Shown: positions 7,794 through 17,400 of the stretch, in pieces
How the letters are laid out: the number at the start of each line of letters is the position of its first letter
Numbering within the stretch: position 1 is the stretch's first letter
Assembly (NCBI RefSeq): GCF_900129345.1
Contig: NZ_FQVK01000003.1
Location: 152,606-216,605, forward strand
DNA length: 64,000 nt
Direction of reading: 5' to 3'
Origin: Ruegeria intermedia
Lineage (GTDB): Bacteria; Pseudomonadota; Alphaproteobacteria; Rhodobacterales; Rhodobacteraceae
The notes under the pieces: generated by a model
The model's input: only the letters and a program-made list of their open reading frames with translations
Database searches by the model: none
What the model was told of the DNA's origin: nothing
Program-made: the position numbers and the translations under genes

Positions 7794-7818
7794 TTCCATG
7801 AATTCCCATGGCATCCCT
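7794..7818 (-). promoter_or_regulatory. MraZ-box-like cluster, three repeats, reverse orientation
   Basis: Read on the minus strand: AGGGA (7818-7814), TGGGA (7808-7804) and TGGAA (7798-7794), each starting 10 bp apart. The middle spacer, ATTCA, equals that of the 7634 cluster. It lies just upstream of the inferred 5' end of the leader RNA, a good position for autorepression. Confidence 0.55.
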
Positions 7819-7819
7819 T

Positions 7820-8034
7820 ATTCATCCGATGAGGACGAGGCACATGGGGCGCCAAACGACCCCGAACCAACGATAATCAGGTTTCATACAGGCATCTCGC
7901 TTTCATCACTCAACAGATCCGGCGCGCGGGCGAGCAGACATCCCCCCCCCAGGTGGCGCGCGCAGCTGGACATCCCGCAAAGCGGGTCAATGCGGCGGGT
8001 TGATCGGTGGCAGCAGATCAACCCGCCGTTTTTC
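7820..8034 (+). ncRNA. UpsM-like leader sRNA of the dcw operon (5' end approximate)
   Basis: The mraZ leader ends in a strong intrinsic terminator, so initiation upstream should yield a short RNA in addition to read-through mRNA. Rhodobacter sphaeroides makes exactly such an RNA, UpsM (about 206 nt), by partial termination upstream of mraZ. A similar length here would start near 7825, just after the MraZ-box cluster at 7794-7818. The leader includes a run of nine C (7942-7950) and a small CCCGC-AAA-GCGGG hairpin (7975-7988). The 5' end is a guess; identity with UpsM rests on position and architecture. Confidence 0.6.
7993..8034 (+). terminator. strong intrinsic terminator 51 bp before mraZ
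   Basis: A perfect 13-bp stem CGGCGGGTTGATC (7993-8005) / GATCAACCCGCCG (8016-8028) with a 10-nt loop is followed by TTTTTC. No plus-strand gene lies upstream, so it can only act on the mraZ leader. The upstream CCCGC (7975-7979) could pair with GCGGG of the left arm, a possible antiterminator. Confidence 0.85.
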
Positions 8035-8084
8035 ATCCGGGGGACGCGATTTTTGGTGGGGCGCAAGCGAAAGGGACAGTCGTC

Positions 8085-8588
8085 TTGGCGCGCAGGTTCA
8101 GAGGTGAAAGCCACCACAAGGTGGATGCGAAGGGCAGGGTGTCGATCCCGGCCTCGTTTCGCCGCGTGCTCGAGGCCTCGGACCCCAACTGGCAGCCCGG
8201 CGGCAACCCCGAACTGGTGATCGTCTATGGCGACCATCGCCGTAAATACCTTGAATGCTATACGATGGAGGCGATCGACGAGGTCGATGCCAAGATCGAC
8301 GCGCTGCCGCGCGGTTCGATGCAGCGAAAGATGCTGCAGCGCCTGTTCCATGGCCAGTCCTTCCCGACCACTGTCGATGAAACCGGACGCCTTGTCCTTC
8401 CGGCCAAGCTGCGCAACAAGATCGGGCTGGAGGGCGAGGCGTTCTTCATCGCCGCGGGCGACACGTTCCAGATCTGGAAGCCCGAGACCTACGAGGCCGA
8501 GGAGCTGGCCGCCACCGAGGAATGGCTGGACGAACTGCCCGAGGATTTCGATCCGATGCAGTTCCTCGACGGCATCGAAGGTGCGTGA
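8085..8588 (+). CDS. mraZ: division/cell-wall cluster transcriptional regulator MraZ
   Basis: 167 residues from a TTG start. Two SpoVT/AbrB-like MraZ repeats are visible, each with the DxKGR / DETGR signature: [17 protein letters not shown] near residue 10 and [16 protein letters not shown] near residue 100. MraZ binds TGGGN repeats and represses its own operon; such repeats lie upstream. The TTG at 8085 is chosen because [12 protein letters not shown] is the usual N-terminus and AGGGA lies about 8 nt upstream; an in-frame ATG at 8007 falls inside the terminator hairpin and is rejected. First gene of the dcw operon; its stop lies 4 bp before the rsmH start. Confidence 0.93.
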   Translation: MARRFRGESHHKVDAKGRVSIPASFRRVLEASDPNWQPGGNPELVIVYGDHRRKYLECYTMEAIDEVDAKIDALPRGSMQRKMLQRLFHGQSFPTTVDETGRLVLPAKLRNKIGLEGEAFFIAAGDTFQIWKPETYEAEELAATEEWLDELPEDFDPMQFLDGIEGA

Positions 8589-8592
8589 CGGC

Positions 8593-9588
8593 ATGGCCGG
8601 CGCGGATCACACTCCAAGCGACAAGCCCCATATTCCCGTTCTGCTGCGCCCGTTGCTGGACGCAGTCCAGCCGGTTTCCGGCGTCTGGCTGGATGGTACC
8701 TTTGGTGCGGGTGGATACACGCGAGGGCTGCTCGAGGCCGGCGCCGACAAGGTGATCGGTGTCGATCGGGACCCATTGGCGTTTGCAATGGCTGCAGATT
8801 GGGCGGCGGAATATGGCGACCGGCTGGTGATGCAGCCGGGGGTTTTTTCGCGCATGGATGAATATGCCAGCGACCTCGACGGCGTGGTGCTGGACCTTGG
8901 TGTCTCGTCCATGCAACTTGACCAGGCCGAGCGTGGCTTTTCCTTCATGAAAGACGGCCCGCTGGACATGCGCATGAGCCAGGAGGGCGAAAGCGCTGCC
9001 GATCTGGTCAACTCGGCCACCGAGGCGCAACTGGCCGACATCCTGTTCCACTATGGTGAGGAACGGGCCAGCCGCCGCATCGCGCGCGCCATCGTCAAGG
9101 CCCGTACCGAGGCGCCCATCACCACCACCCTGCGTCTGGCCGAGATCGTAGAATCCTGCCTGCCGCGCGCCAAGCCTGGGCAGTCTCATCCGGCCACGCG
9201 GTCGTTCCAGGCGCTGCGCATTGCGGTGAATGCCGAATACGAGGAACTGTTCCAGGGCCTGATGGCCGCCGAGCGCGCGTTGAAGCCGGGCGGACAGCTG
9301 GCGGTGGTCACTTTCCACTCGGTCGAGGACCGGATGGTCAAACGCTTTCTGCAGTCGCGCGCGGGCAAGACCGGCCGTGCCAACCGCTATGCGCCCGAGA
9401 TCCAGCAGGATCAGCCGCAATTCACATTGAAGACCCGCAAGGCCATCGGCCCCGACGCGCAGGAGTTGCAGGACAACCCGCGCGCGCGCTCGGCCAAGTT
9501 GCGGGTTGCTGTTCGTACCGATGCTCCGGCGGGGGAAATTGATGCCCGCGCCATCGGCATGCCCATGATTGGGGGAAAGGCAAGATGA
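8593..9588 (+). CDS. rsmH: 16S rRNA (cytosine-1402-N4)-methyltransferase RsmH
   Basis: 331 residues. SAM-dependent enzyme that methylates N4 of C1402 in 16S rRNA. The N-terminal [13 protein letters not shown] and the SAM motif [15 protein letters not shown] are standard, followed by [26 protein letters not shown], the helical insert, and the closing motif [13 protein letters not shown]. The start is the ATG at 8593. Its stop overlaps the ftsL start (ATGA), implying translational coupling. Confidence 0.95.
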   Translation: MAGADHTPSDKPHIPVLLRPLLDAVQPVSGVWLDGTFGAGGYTRGLLEAGADKVIGVDRDPLAFAMAADWAAEYGDRLVMQPGVFSRMDEYASDLDGVVLDLGVSSMQLDQAERGFSFMKDGPLDMRMSQEGESAADLVNSATEAQLADILFHYGEERASRRIARAIVKARTEAPITTTLRLAEIVESCLPRAKPGQSHPATRSFQALRIAVNAEYEELFQGLMAAERALKPGGQLAVVTFHSVEDRMVKRFLQSRAGKTGRANRYAPEIQQDQPQFTLKTRKAIGPDAQELQDNPRARSAKLRVAVRTDAPAGEIDARAIGMPMIGGKAR

Positions 9589-9953
9589 AGAGTATTCTGT
9601 TTGTATTGACCGCCTTGGGTGTTTTCGGGCTGGCCCTGTGGGCCTATCAGGAAAACTACCGCACCCAACAGGTATTGAAGGAAACCCAATCCTTGCAGCG
9701 CCAGATCGGCGCGGCGCAGGCGCGGCTGGCGATATTGCAGGCCGAATGGGCCTATCTGAACCGCCCCGACCGACTACGTGAACTGGCCGACCTGAATTTC
9801 GAGCGTCTGGGCCTGCTGCCGCTGCGCGCCGAGCAATTCGGGCGCGCCGACCAGATCGCCTATGCCGAGGATCCCGACCTGCCTATCGCCGACCCGATCG
9901 AATTGCAGGCGATCACCGACACTCAGGCCCTGGGCGAGGTGCAGATCCCATGA
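9585..9953 (+). CDS. ftsL: cell division protein FtsL
   Basis: 122 residues: a short cytoplasmic start, one transmembrane helix (about residues 3-21, [19 protein letters not shown]), then a periplasmic coiled coil ([19 protein letters not shown]). FtsL joins FtsB and FtsQ in the divisome complex that activates FtsWI. Sequence conservation is low across the family, so the call rests on topology, length and position between rsmH and ftsI, with 4-bp overlaps on both sides. Confidence 0.85.
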   Translation: MKSILFVLTALGVFGLALWAYQENYRTQQVLKETQSLQRQIGAAQARLAILQAEWAYLNRPDRLRELADLNFERLGLLPLRAEQFGRADQIAYAEDPDLPIADPIELQAITDTQALGEVQIP

Positions 9954-11737
9954 TCCGAACGCCGCTCCGCCCGCTTGCCCGCGTGCTCGAAGCCCGCGCC
10001 CGTGGCGAAAACCCCAAGGTGATCGAGCGCGAGAACATCCGCCGCCGCCATGAGGAAATGAAGGACCGCGCCCGCGCCCGCGCCGAGGGGCGGTTGTTGG
10101 TGCTGGGCGTGTTCTTCTTTCTGGCCTTCGGCGTGGTGGGATTCCGCATGGGTGTTCTGGCCACGTCCGAGGCGCAAGAGCCCGTCGCCAGCGCCCCCGG
10201 CGCCTCGATCGCCATGCAGCGGGCCAATATCGTCGACCGGCACGGGCGGATCCTGGCCACCAATCTGGATACCTATTCGGTCTATGCCCAGCCGCCGTTG
10301 ATGATCGACCCGATCGGCGCCGCGGAAAAGCTGGCCGCGATCTTCCCCGATCTGGACAAGGAGCGCCTGATCAAGGACTTCACCGGCAAGCGCAAATTCC
10401 TGTGGATCAAGAAACGTATCTCTCCCGAGCAGAAGCAGGCGGTGCATGACATCGGCGATCCGGGCATCCTGTTCGGCCCCCGCGAGATGCGGCTCTATCC
10501 CAACGGCCGGCTGGCCGCGCATATTCTGGGCGGGTCGGGCTTTGGGCGCGAAGGCGTCTCGGCCGCCGAGGTGATCGGCGTGGCCGGGGTGGAAAAGCAG
10601 TTTGACGACTATCTGCGCGACCCGGCCAACGGCAACAAGCCGCTGCAGCTGTCGCTGGACCTGACGGTCCAGGCGGCGGTGGAACAGGTGCTGGACGGCG
10701 GCATGAAGATCATGAACGCCAAGGGCGCCTCGGCCGTGCTGATGAACGCCCATACCGGCGAAGTGATTGCTGCGGCGTCGCTGCCCTCGTTCGACCCGAA
10801 CGACCGTCCGCGCCCGCCGACCTCGGGGTTTGATCCCTCGGACAGCCCGCTGTTCAACCGCTATGTGCAGGGCGTGTACGAACTGGGCTCGGTCTTCAAG
10901 ATCTTCACCGCCGCGCAGGCGGTCGATCTGGGGCTGGTCAATGCCGACACGATCATCGACACCTCGGGCCCGATGAAAATCGGGCGGTTTCCGATCGGCG
11001 AATTCAACGGCAAGGATTACGGCAAGATCAGCGTGACCGATGTGATCGTGCACAGTTCGAACCGCGGCACGGGGCGGCTGGCGCTGCAGATCGGCGCCGA
11101 GCGCCAGCAACAGTTCTTGGATGCGCTGGGCATGTTCGACCCCACCCCGTTCGAGATCGTCGAGGCCAAGGGCGGGGTGCCGCTCAAGCCCAGGAAATGG
11201 GGTGAATTGAGCACCGTCACCATTTCCTACGGCCACGGCCTGTCGACCAGCCCGATGCATCTGGCGGCGGGCTATGCGGCCATTGCCAATGGCGGCCATT
11301 ATGTCAGCCCCACGATCCTGCGCCGCAACGGGCCGCATTACGGGCCGCGCGTGATGTCGGAAAATGCCGCACGGCAATCGCTGATGATGCTGCGCAAGGT
11401 GGTGACGGACGGAACCGCCAGCTTTGGTGACGTGCCGGGCTATGCCGTGGCCGGCAAGACCGGCACCGCCGACAAGCCCAAACCACGCGGCGGATACTAT
11501 GATGACAAGGTGATCGCCACTTTTGCCTCGGTCTTTCCGGCCTATGATCCGAAATACGTTCTGGTCGTGGCGCTGGACGAACCGTCGATCCTGGCCTACG
11601 GCGAAAAGCGCCGCACGGCAGGCTGGACGGCGGTGCCCGTGGCGGCCGAGCTGATCGGCCGCATCGCGCCGCTGCTGGGCCTGCGTCCGCGGCTTGAGCC
11701 TGAGGATCGCGCTGCTATAACGCTGACCTCGAATTAG
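9950..11737 (+). CDS. ftsI: septal peptidoglycan transpeptidase FtsI (PBP3)
   Basis: 595 residues, class B penicillin-binding protein. An Arg-rich cytoplasmic tail is followed by one transmembrane helix (about residues 46-68), the N-terminal dimerisation domain, and the transpeptidase domain. Active-site motifs: SVFK near residue 313 (nucleophilic Ser), SSN near 368, KTGTAD near 503. It crosslinks septal peptidoglycan with FtsW. The start overlaps the ftsL stop by 4 bp. Confidence 0.95.
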   Translation: MIRTPLRPLARVLEARARGENPKVIERENIRRRHEEMKDRARARAEGRLLVLGVFFFLAFGVVGFRMGVLATSEAQEPVASAPGASIAMQRANIVDRHGRILATNLDTYSVYAQPPLMIDPIGAAEKLAAIFPDLDKERLIKDFTGKRKFLWIKKRISPEQKQAVHDIGDPGILFGPREMRLYPNGRLAAHILGGSGFGREGVSAAEVIGVAGVEKQFDDYLRDPANGNKPLQLSLDLTVQAAVEQVLDGGMKIMNAKGASAVLMNAHTGEVIAAASLPSFDPNDRPRPPTSGFDPSDSPLFNRYVQGVYELGSVFKIFTAAQAVDLGLVNADTIIDTSGPMKIGRFPIGEFNGKDYGKISVTDVIVHSSNRGTGRLALQIGAERQQQFLDALGMFDPTPFEIVEAKGGVPLKPRKWGELSTVTISYGHGLSTSPMHLAAGYAAIANGGHYVSPTILRRNGPHYGPRVMSENAARQSLMMLRKVVTDGTASFGDVPGYAVAGKTGTADKPKPRGGYYDDKVIATFASVFPAYDPKYVLVVALDEPSILAYGEKRRTAGWTAVPVAAELIGRIAPLLGLRPRLEPEDRAAITLTSN

Positions 11738-11758
11738 GCAGTCCGACAGAGGTGGGTC

Positions 11759-13240
11759 ATGGGCGCAAGGTCAAAGAAACTCAGCCAGCTGGCCCTGACC
11801 GCGCGCGGCGGTGCCGACCCCGAGATTGCCGGGCTGGCCGTGGACAGCCGTCAGGTCAAGGACGGCTTTCTGTTCGCGGCACTGCCGGGGACGCGCGTGC
11901 ATGGGGGCGAATTCATTCAATACGCCCTGCGCATGGGGGCTGCGGCCATCCTGACCGATGCCGAAGGCGCGCGGATCGCCGCCGATGAACTGGCCGCCTC
12001 GGACGCCGCCCTGGTGGTGGTGCAGGACCCACGCCAGTCGCTGGCATATACCGCCGCGTTGTGGTTCGGGGCGCAGCCGCGCACCATGGTGGCGGTCACC
12101 GGCACCAACGGCAAGACCTCGATTTCGACCTTCGTGCGCCAGATCTGGACCGAGCTGGGCCACATGGCCGTCAATCTCGGCACCACAGGGGTCGAGGGCG
12201 CCTGGACCGCACCGCTGGCCCACACGACCCCCGAACCCATCACCCTGCATCGCTGTCTGGCCGAGGCTGCCGAGGCCGGCGTGACCCACGCCGCGATGGA
12301 GGCCTCGTCGCACGGCCTGGAACAGCGCCGGCTGGACGGCGTGCACCTGACGGCGGCGGGGTTTTCGAATTTCACCCAGGATCACCTGGACTATCACGCG
12401 ACGTTCGAGGCGTATTTCGCCGCCAAGGCCGGCCTGTTCGACCGGGTTCTGCCGCAGGACGGAACGGCCGTGATCAACATGGATGATCCGAAAGGGGCCG
12501 CGATCCGTGACATTGCGCAGGCGCGCGGTCAGACAGTTTTGACCGTAGGCAGTGGGGATGTCGATCTTTGCCTGTTGAACCAAAGGTTTGACGCTACCGG
12601 GCAGGATCTGCGCTTTGCCTGGCGCGGCAAGACCTTCCAGACCCGGCTGAACCTGATCGGCGGGTTCCAGGCCGAAAACGTTCTGCTGGCCTGCGGGCTG
12701 GTCATTGCCAGCGGAGACGAGCCCGACCATGTCTTTGACACCCTGCCGCATCTGACCACGGTGCGGGGGCGGATGCAGTTGGCGGCAACCCGCAGCAACG
12801 GGGCGGCTGTATTCGTCGACTACGCGCACACGCCCGACGCCGTGGCCACCGCGTTGCAGGCGCTGCGTCCGCATGTGATGGGCCGGTTGATCGCCATCGT
12901 CGGCGCAGGCGGCGACCGCGACGCGACCAAGCGCCCGCTGATGGGGCGGGCCGCGGCCGAGAACGCCGATATCGTCTTTGTCACCGACGACAACCCGCGC
13001 TCGGAAGACCCCGCCGCCATCCGCGCTGCGGTGATGGCCGGGGCCCCCGACGCGACCGAGATTGCCGATCGGGCCGAGGCCATCCTGCGCGGCATCGATG
13101 CATTGCAGCCGGGCGATGCGCTGCTGATCGCGGGCAAGGGGCACGAGACCGGGCAGATCGTGGGTGACCAGGTTCTGCCCTTCGATGATGTGGAACAGGC
13201 CAGCATCGCCGTGGCCGCACTGGACGGGAGGGTCGCATGA
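11759..13240 (+). CDS. murE: UDP-MurNAc-tripeptide synthetase MurE (meso-diaminopimelate adding)
   Basis: 493 residues. ATP-dependent ligase adding meso-diaminopimelate to UDP-MurNAc-L-Ala-D-Glu in the cytoplasm. Mur ligase P-loop GTNGKTS is near residue 114 and TTPE appears in the central domain. DNPRSEDP near residue 412 is the motif distinguishing DAP-adding from lysine-adding MurE. The ATG follows a GAGGTG ribosome-binding site. The stop overlaps the murF start by 4 bp. Confidence 0.95.
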   Translation: MGARSKKLSQLALTARGGADPEIAGLAVDSRQVKDGFLFAALPGTRVHGGEFIQYALRMGAAAILTDAEGARIAADELAASDAALVVVQDPRQSLAYTAALWFGAQPRTMVAVTGTNGKTSISTFVRQIWTELGHMAVNLGTTGVEGAWTAPLAHTTPEPITLHRCLAEAAEAGVTHAAMEASSHGLEQRRLDGVHLTAAGFSNFTQDHLDYHATFEAYFAAKAGLFDRVLPQDGTAVINMDDPKGAAIRDIAQARGQTVLTVGSGDVDLCLLNQRFDATGQDLRFAWRGKTFQTRLNLIGGFQAENVLLACGLVIASGDEPDHVFDTLPHLTTVRGRMQLAATRSNGAAVFVDYAHTPDAVATALQALRPHVMGRLIAIVGAGGDRDATKRPLMGRAAAENADIVFVTDDNPRSEDPAAIRAAVMAGAPDATEIADRAEAILRGIDALQPGDALLIAGKGHETGQIVGDQVLPFDDVEQASIAVAALDGRVA

Positions 13241-14631
13241 CGCTCTGGACCGCATCCGAGGCCGCCGCCGCGACGGGCGGACGGGCCACGACCGACTGGC
13301 AGGCGGGCGGTGTGTCGATCGACACGCGCACGCTGCAACCGGGCGACCTGTTCGTGGCGTTGAAGGCGGCGCGCGACGGGCATGATTTCGTGGCGCAGGC
13401 GCTGGAAAAAGGGGCTGCCGCCGCGCTGGTGTCGCGCGTGCCCGACGGTGTGGCCGCAGATGCGCCATTGTTGATCGTCGATGACGTGCAGACCGCGCTA
13501 GAGGCGTTGGGCCGCGCCGCCCGTGACCGGTGCAAGGCCCGCGTGGTTGGGGTGACGGGCAGTGTCGGTAAGACCTCGACCAAGGAGATGCTGGCGACCA
13601 TCCTGTCGGATCAGGGCCGCACCCATGCCAGCGTTGCCAGCTACAACAACCATTGGGGCGTGCCGCTGACTCTGGCCCGGATGCCGCGCAACACCGAATA
13701 TGCGGTGATCGAGATCGGCATGAACCACCCCGGCGAAATTGCGCCCCTGGCGCGGCAGGCCCGCCCGCATGTGGCGCTGGTCACCACCGTCGCCGCGGTT
13801 CACTTGGAGGCGTTCGAGTCGGTTGCTGGCATTGCTCACGAAAAGGCCGCTATCTTCGAAGGGTTGGAGGCCGGCGGCACCGCCATCGTGAACGCCGACC
13901 TGGATCATACCGACATCTTGCGCACATGCGCCGCCCGGCACGGCGCGGTGATCGTGGATTTCGGCCGCACCGCATCGGATTATCGGCTGACCGGCGTGAC
14001 CCAGTCGCCCACGGACATTCACGTGACCGCCGAGGCCATGGGCCAGGCTATTTCCTTCGATGTGCAATCTGCGGGGACGCATTTTGCCATGAACGGCCTG
14101 GGCGCGCTTGCCGCTTGTGTCGCGCTGGGCATCGATCTGGACGCGGCCATCTCCGGCCTGGCCAAATGGGCGCCGGTCACGGGGCGGGGCGTGCGCGAGA
14201 TTCTGACACTGCCGGATGGCGGGCAGATCGAACTGCTGGATGACAGCTACAACGCCAATCCGACCTCGATGGCGGCGGCGCTGGATGTGTTGGCGGCGGC
14301 GCAGGGCGCACGGCGCATCGCCTTTTTGGGCGACATGAAGGAGTTGGGGCCGCAAGAGCATGCCATGCACGCGTGCTTGGCCGATGCGCCGGCCATGGCA
14401 CGGATCGACAAGGTGCATTGCATCGGCCCGTTGATGCGGGCGCTGCACGAGGCCCTGCCCGAGGACAAGCGTGGCCTGTGGTTCGAAACCAGCACCGAAA
14501 TGGCCCGGCATCTGCCGGGGCTGGTGCAGGCGGGCGATGCGGTTCTGGCAAAGGGTTCGCTGAGCATGGCGCTGGCACGGATTGTTGACGGATTGCGGAA
14601 ATTGGGGCAAGTGGGCGCGCTTGATGCATGA
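13237..14631 (+). CDS. murF: UDP-MurNAc-pentapeptide synthetase MurF
   Basis: 464 residues. Adds D-Ala-D-Ala to the UDP-MurNAc-tripeptide. Mur ligase layout: N-terminal UDP-binding part (SIDTRTLQPGDLFVALKAARDGHDF), P-loop GSVGKTSTKEM near residue 107, central EIGMNHPGEI, and C-terminal DDSYNANPTSM typical of MurF. Translationally coupled to murE; mraY starts 34 bp downstream. Confidence 0.95.
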   Translation: MTLWTASEAAAATGGRATTDWQAGGVSIDTRTLQPGDLFVALKAARDGHDFVAQALEKGAAAALVSRVPDGVAADAPLLIVDDVQTALEALGRAARDRCKARVVGVTGSVGKTSTKEMLATILSDQGRTHASVASYNNHWGVPLTLARMPRNTEYAVIEIGMNHPGEIAPLARQARPHVALVTTVAAVHLEAFESVAGIAHEKAAIFEGLEAGGTAIVNADLDHTDILRTCAARHGAVIVDFGRTASDYRLTGVTQSPTDIHVTAEAMGQAISFDVQSAGTHFAMNGLGALAACVALGIDLDAAISGLAKWAPVTGRGVREILTLPDGGQIELLDDSYNANPTSMAAALDVLAAAQGARRIAFLGDMKELGPQEHAMHACLADAPAMARIDKVHCIGPLMRALHEALPEDKRGLWFETSTEMARHLPGLVQAGDAVLAKGSLSMALARIVDGLRKLGQVGALDA

Positions 14632-14665
14632 CCACCCATGACCGCCATGTAAGAAAGGCTTTTGG

Positions 14666-15748
14666 ATGCTCTATTGGTTGACCGCCCTGTCGGACGGAGG
14701 GGATTTTTTCAACCTCTTCCGCTACATCACGTTCCGCGCAGGCGGCGCCTTTCTGACGGCTCTGATCTTTGGCTTCCTGTTCGGCAAGCCGTTGATCAAC
14801 GTGCTGCGCCGGAAACAAGGCAAGGGTCAGCCGATTCGGGATGACGGCCCCGAGGGGCACTTTACCAAGGCCGGCACGCCCACGATGGGCGGGCTGCTGA
14901 TTGTCGGTGCTCTGGTGACCTCCACGCTGATTTGGGCTCGGTGGGACAACCCCTATGTCTGGATGGTTCTTTTCGTCACGCTGGCCTATGCGGCCATCGG
15001 ATTCGCGGACGACTATGCCAAGGTGTCGAAGCAGAATACCAAGGGCGTTTCAGGAAAAATGCGTCTGGCTTTGGGCATCATCATCGCCGCGCTGGCCGCG
15101 CTGTGGGCGACGCTGCACCATCCGGAAATGCTGCAGAACCAGCTGGCCGTGCCGATCTTCAAGGACACGCTGATCAATTTGGGGATCTTCTACATTCCGT
15201 TCTCGATCGTGGTGATCGTGGGGGCGGCGAATGCCGTCAACCTGACCGACGGACTGGACGGGCTGGCCATCATGCCCGCGATGATCGCGGCCTCGACCTT
15301 GGGCGTGATAGCCTATGCGGTGGGTCGCGTCGACTTTACCGAATATCTGGACGTGCACTATGTGCCCGGCACGGGTGAGATCCTGATCTTCACTGCCGCG
15401 CTGTTTGGAGGCGGTCTTGGGTTCCTGTGGTACAACGCGCCGCCCGCCGCGGTGTTCATGGGCGATACTGGATCATTGGCGCTGGGCGGCGCGCTGGGTG
15501 CGATCGCGGTGGCGACCAAGCACGAGCTGGTGCTGGCGATCGTCGGCGGCCTGTTCGTGGTCGAGGCGCTGAGCGTGATCATCCAGGTGCTGTATTTCAA
15601 ACGCACCGGGCGGCGGGTCTTCCTGATGGCCCCGATCCATCACCACTATGAGAAAAAAGGCTGGGCCGAGCCGACCATCGTGATCCGGTTCTGGATCATC
15701 TCGTTGATCCTGGCGATGATTGGTCTGGCCACGCTGAAGGTCCGGTAG
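14666..15748 (+). CDS. mraY: phospho-MurNAc-pentapeptide transferase MraY
   Basis: 360 residues with about ten transmembrane helices. Transfers phospho-MurNAc-pentapeptide to undecaprenyl phosphate, making lipid I at the inner membrane. Diagnostic motifs: [23 protein letters not shown] (Asp pair binding Mg), [13 protein letters not shown], and HHHYEKKGW near the C-terminus. An AAGAAAGG ribosome-binding site precedes the ATG at 14666. Confidence 0.97.
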   Translation: MLYWLTALSDGGDFFNLFRYITFRAGGAFLTALIFGFLFGKPLINVLRRKQGKGQPIRDDGPEGHFTKAGTPTMGGLLIVGALVTSTLIWARWDNPYVWMVLFVTLAYAAIGFADDYAKVSKQNTKGVSGKMRLALGIIIAALAALWATLHHPEMLQNQLAVPIFKDTLINLGIFYIPFSIVVIVGAANAVNLTDGLDGLAIMPAMIAASTLGVIAYAVGRVDFTEYLDVHYVPGTGEILIFTAALFGGGLGFLWYNAPPAAVFMGDTGSLALGGALGAIAVATKHELVLAIVGGLFVVEALSVIIQVLYFKRTGRRVFLMAPIHHHYEKKGWAEPTIVIRFWIISLILAMIGLATLKVR

Positions 15749-15767
15749 GGCTCCCGCCGGGCGCGGT

Positions 15768-15822
15768 GGGCCGGCGGCCCGCATGTACCCGTTGGGCCCG
15801 GCTCGCGCCAAAGGCGCGAGCC
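15768..15822. repeat. paired extragenic palindromes between mraY and murD
   Basis: GGGCCGGCGGCCC (15768-15780) and a 10-bp stem GGCTCGCGCC-AAA-GGCGCGAGCC (15800-15822) lie in the 150-bp gap. Neither has a T-tract, so they are not ordinary terminators. They resemble REP-like extragenic elements or mRNA processing/stability hairpins inside the operon. Confidence 0.5.
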
Positions 15823-15898
15823 TGACGCCGCCCTTGCCAAGGGTCAATTCTTCGGTACAGGGTGGCGGCGCATTGGCAGATGGAAGAAGGTGCGCGGC

Positions 15899-17293
15899 AT
15901 GATCCCGGTCAAAGGGTTTTCAGGACATAAGGTTGCGGTTCTGGGGCTGGGTCGGTCGGGCCTGGCCACGGCGCGCGCATTGCGGGCCGGTAGGGCCGAG
16001 CCGGTCTGCTGGGATGACAACCCTGCCGCGCGCGAAAAGGCCGAGGCCGAGGGCTTCGTGTGTCAGGACCTGAGACGGCAGGGCGCCTTTGACGCGATCG
16101 CCACGTTGATCGTATCGCCCGGCATTCCCCATCTTTATCCCGAACCCAACCCGGTTGTTGCCGCCGCGTTGCAGGCCGGGGTCCCGGTCGACAACGACAT
16201 CGGTCTGTTCTTCCGCTCGTTGGGTGGTGCCGAATGGGACAAGTTTGACGTGCCGCCGCGCGTGGTCGCCGTCACCGGTTCGAACGGGAAATCGACCACG
16301 GCGGCGTTGATCCACCACATCCTGACCCAGTCGGGGCGCGAGGCGCAGCTGGCGGGCAATATCGGGCGCGGCGTGCTGGATATCGACCCCGGCGGTGATG
16401 GATCGGTGGTGGTGCTGGAGCTTTCCAGCTATCAGACCGAGCTGGCGCGTGCGCTGACGCCCGACGTGGCGGTGTTCACCAATCTCTCGCCCGACCATCT
16501 GGACCGGCACGGGGGCATGGGCGGCTATTTCGCCGCCAAGCGCCGCCTGTTCTCAGAAGGTGGCCCAGACCGTGCCGTGATCGGCGTGGACGAGATCGAA
16601 GGCGCGTTTCTGGCCGGTCAACTGGCCGAAGGGCCGGGCGACGACCGGGTGATCCGAGTCTCGGTGGCGCGCAAATTGGCCGGGCCCGGCTGGCAGGTCT
16701 TTGCCCGCAAGGGGTTCCTGTCGGAATACCGCAAGGGGCGGCAGGCCGCTTCGATCGACCTGCGCGGCATCAAGGGCCTGCCCGGAACCCACAACCACCA
16801 GAACGCGTGTTCGGCCTATGCCGCCTGCCGCGCGTTGGGGCTGGCGCCCAAGATGATCGAGGACGCGCTGCACAGCTATCCGGGTCTGCCGCACCGCAGC
16901 CAGATCATCGCCGAGGCAAACGGCGTGACCTTCGTGAATGACTCCAAGGCCACCAATGTCGACAGCGCGGTCAAGGCGCTGGGCGCGTTCAAGAAGATCC
17001 GCTGGATCTGCGGCGGGCTCGAGAAAGAGGGCGGTATCGCCGCGCTGAACGACGCGACCGAAGAGGTTCTGTGCGCCTATGTGATCGGGCGCGAGGCGGC
17101 CGCGTTCGCCATGCAATTGTCGGTCGAAACCCGCGTCTGCACCACCATGGCCGCGGCGGTTGAGCAGGCCATGCAGGACGCTGCACCGGGTGAAACCATA
17201 CTGCTGGCCCCAGCAGCGGCCAGTTTCGACCAGTATGACAATTTCGAACAGCGCGGCGACGACTTTGTGGCACAGGTGAAGCGGCGGTTGTGA
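15899..17293 (+). CDS. murD: UDP-MurNAc-L-alanine:D-glutamate ligase MurD
   Basis: 464 residues. Adds D-Glu to UDP-MurNAc-L-Ala. Features: N-terminal Rossmann motif [18 protein letters not shown]-loop [11 protein letters not shown] near residue 127, [20 protein letters not shown], and C-terminal [15 protein letters not shown]. The ATG at 15899 is preferred over the GTG at 15890 because GGAAGAAGG lies about 8 nt upstream. The 150-bp gap from mraY is the first sizeable break in the operon. Confidence 0.95.
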   Translation: MIPVKGFSGHKVAVLGLGRSGLATARALRAGRAEPVCWDDNPAAREKAEAEGFVCQDLRRQGAFDAIATLIVSPGIPHLYPEPNPVVAAALQAGVPVDNDIGLFFRSLGGAEWDKFDVPPRVVAVTGSNGKSTTAALIHHILTQSGREAQLAGNIGRGVLDIDPGGDGSVVVLELSSYQTELARALTPDVAVFTNLSPDHLDRHGGMGGYFAAKRRLFSEGGPDRAVIGVDEIEGAFLAGQLAEGPGDDRVIRVSVARKLAGPGWQVFARKGFLSEYRKGRQAASIDLRGIKGLPGTHNHQNACSAYAACRALGLAPKMIEDALHSYPGLPHRSQIIAEANGVTFVNDSKATNVDSAVKALGAFKKIRWICGGLEKEGGIAALNDATEEVLCAYVIGREAAAFAMQLSVETRVCTTMAAAVEQAMQDAAPGETILLAPAAASFDQYDNFEQRGDDFVAQVKRRL

Positions 17294-17400
17294 TCCCGGC
17301 GTTTGCAATGAACCGCCGATTGCGCCAAGGTGAACCGCCATCGGCTTGACGCGCCTGAAGTTTCCGGATTTGCGTCAGGCGAAACAGACACGAGGTCACA

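Larger units (their letters stand above)
7258..7819. other. gene-free regulatory region upstream of mraZ
   Basis: No convincing protein-coding gene is visible in this 560-bp stretch. Base composition is more AT-rich than the surroundings at about 7560-7800. It holds three clusters of TGGGA repeats (listed separately), a TCTTCAGTGAAGA palindrome at 7653-7665, and a weak promoter-like pair TTGAAG (7728-7733) / TATCCC (7751-7756) with 17-bp spacing pointing toward mraZ. Confidence 0.5.

Noticed and set aside
8007..8084. Longer MraZ starting at an ATG
   Set aside because: The extra 26 codons lie inside the terminator hairpin and leader; TTG 8085 gives the family's normal N-terminus with a proper ribosome-binding site.
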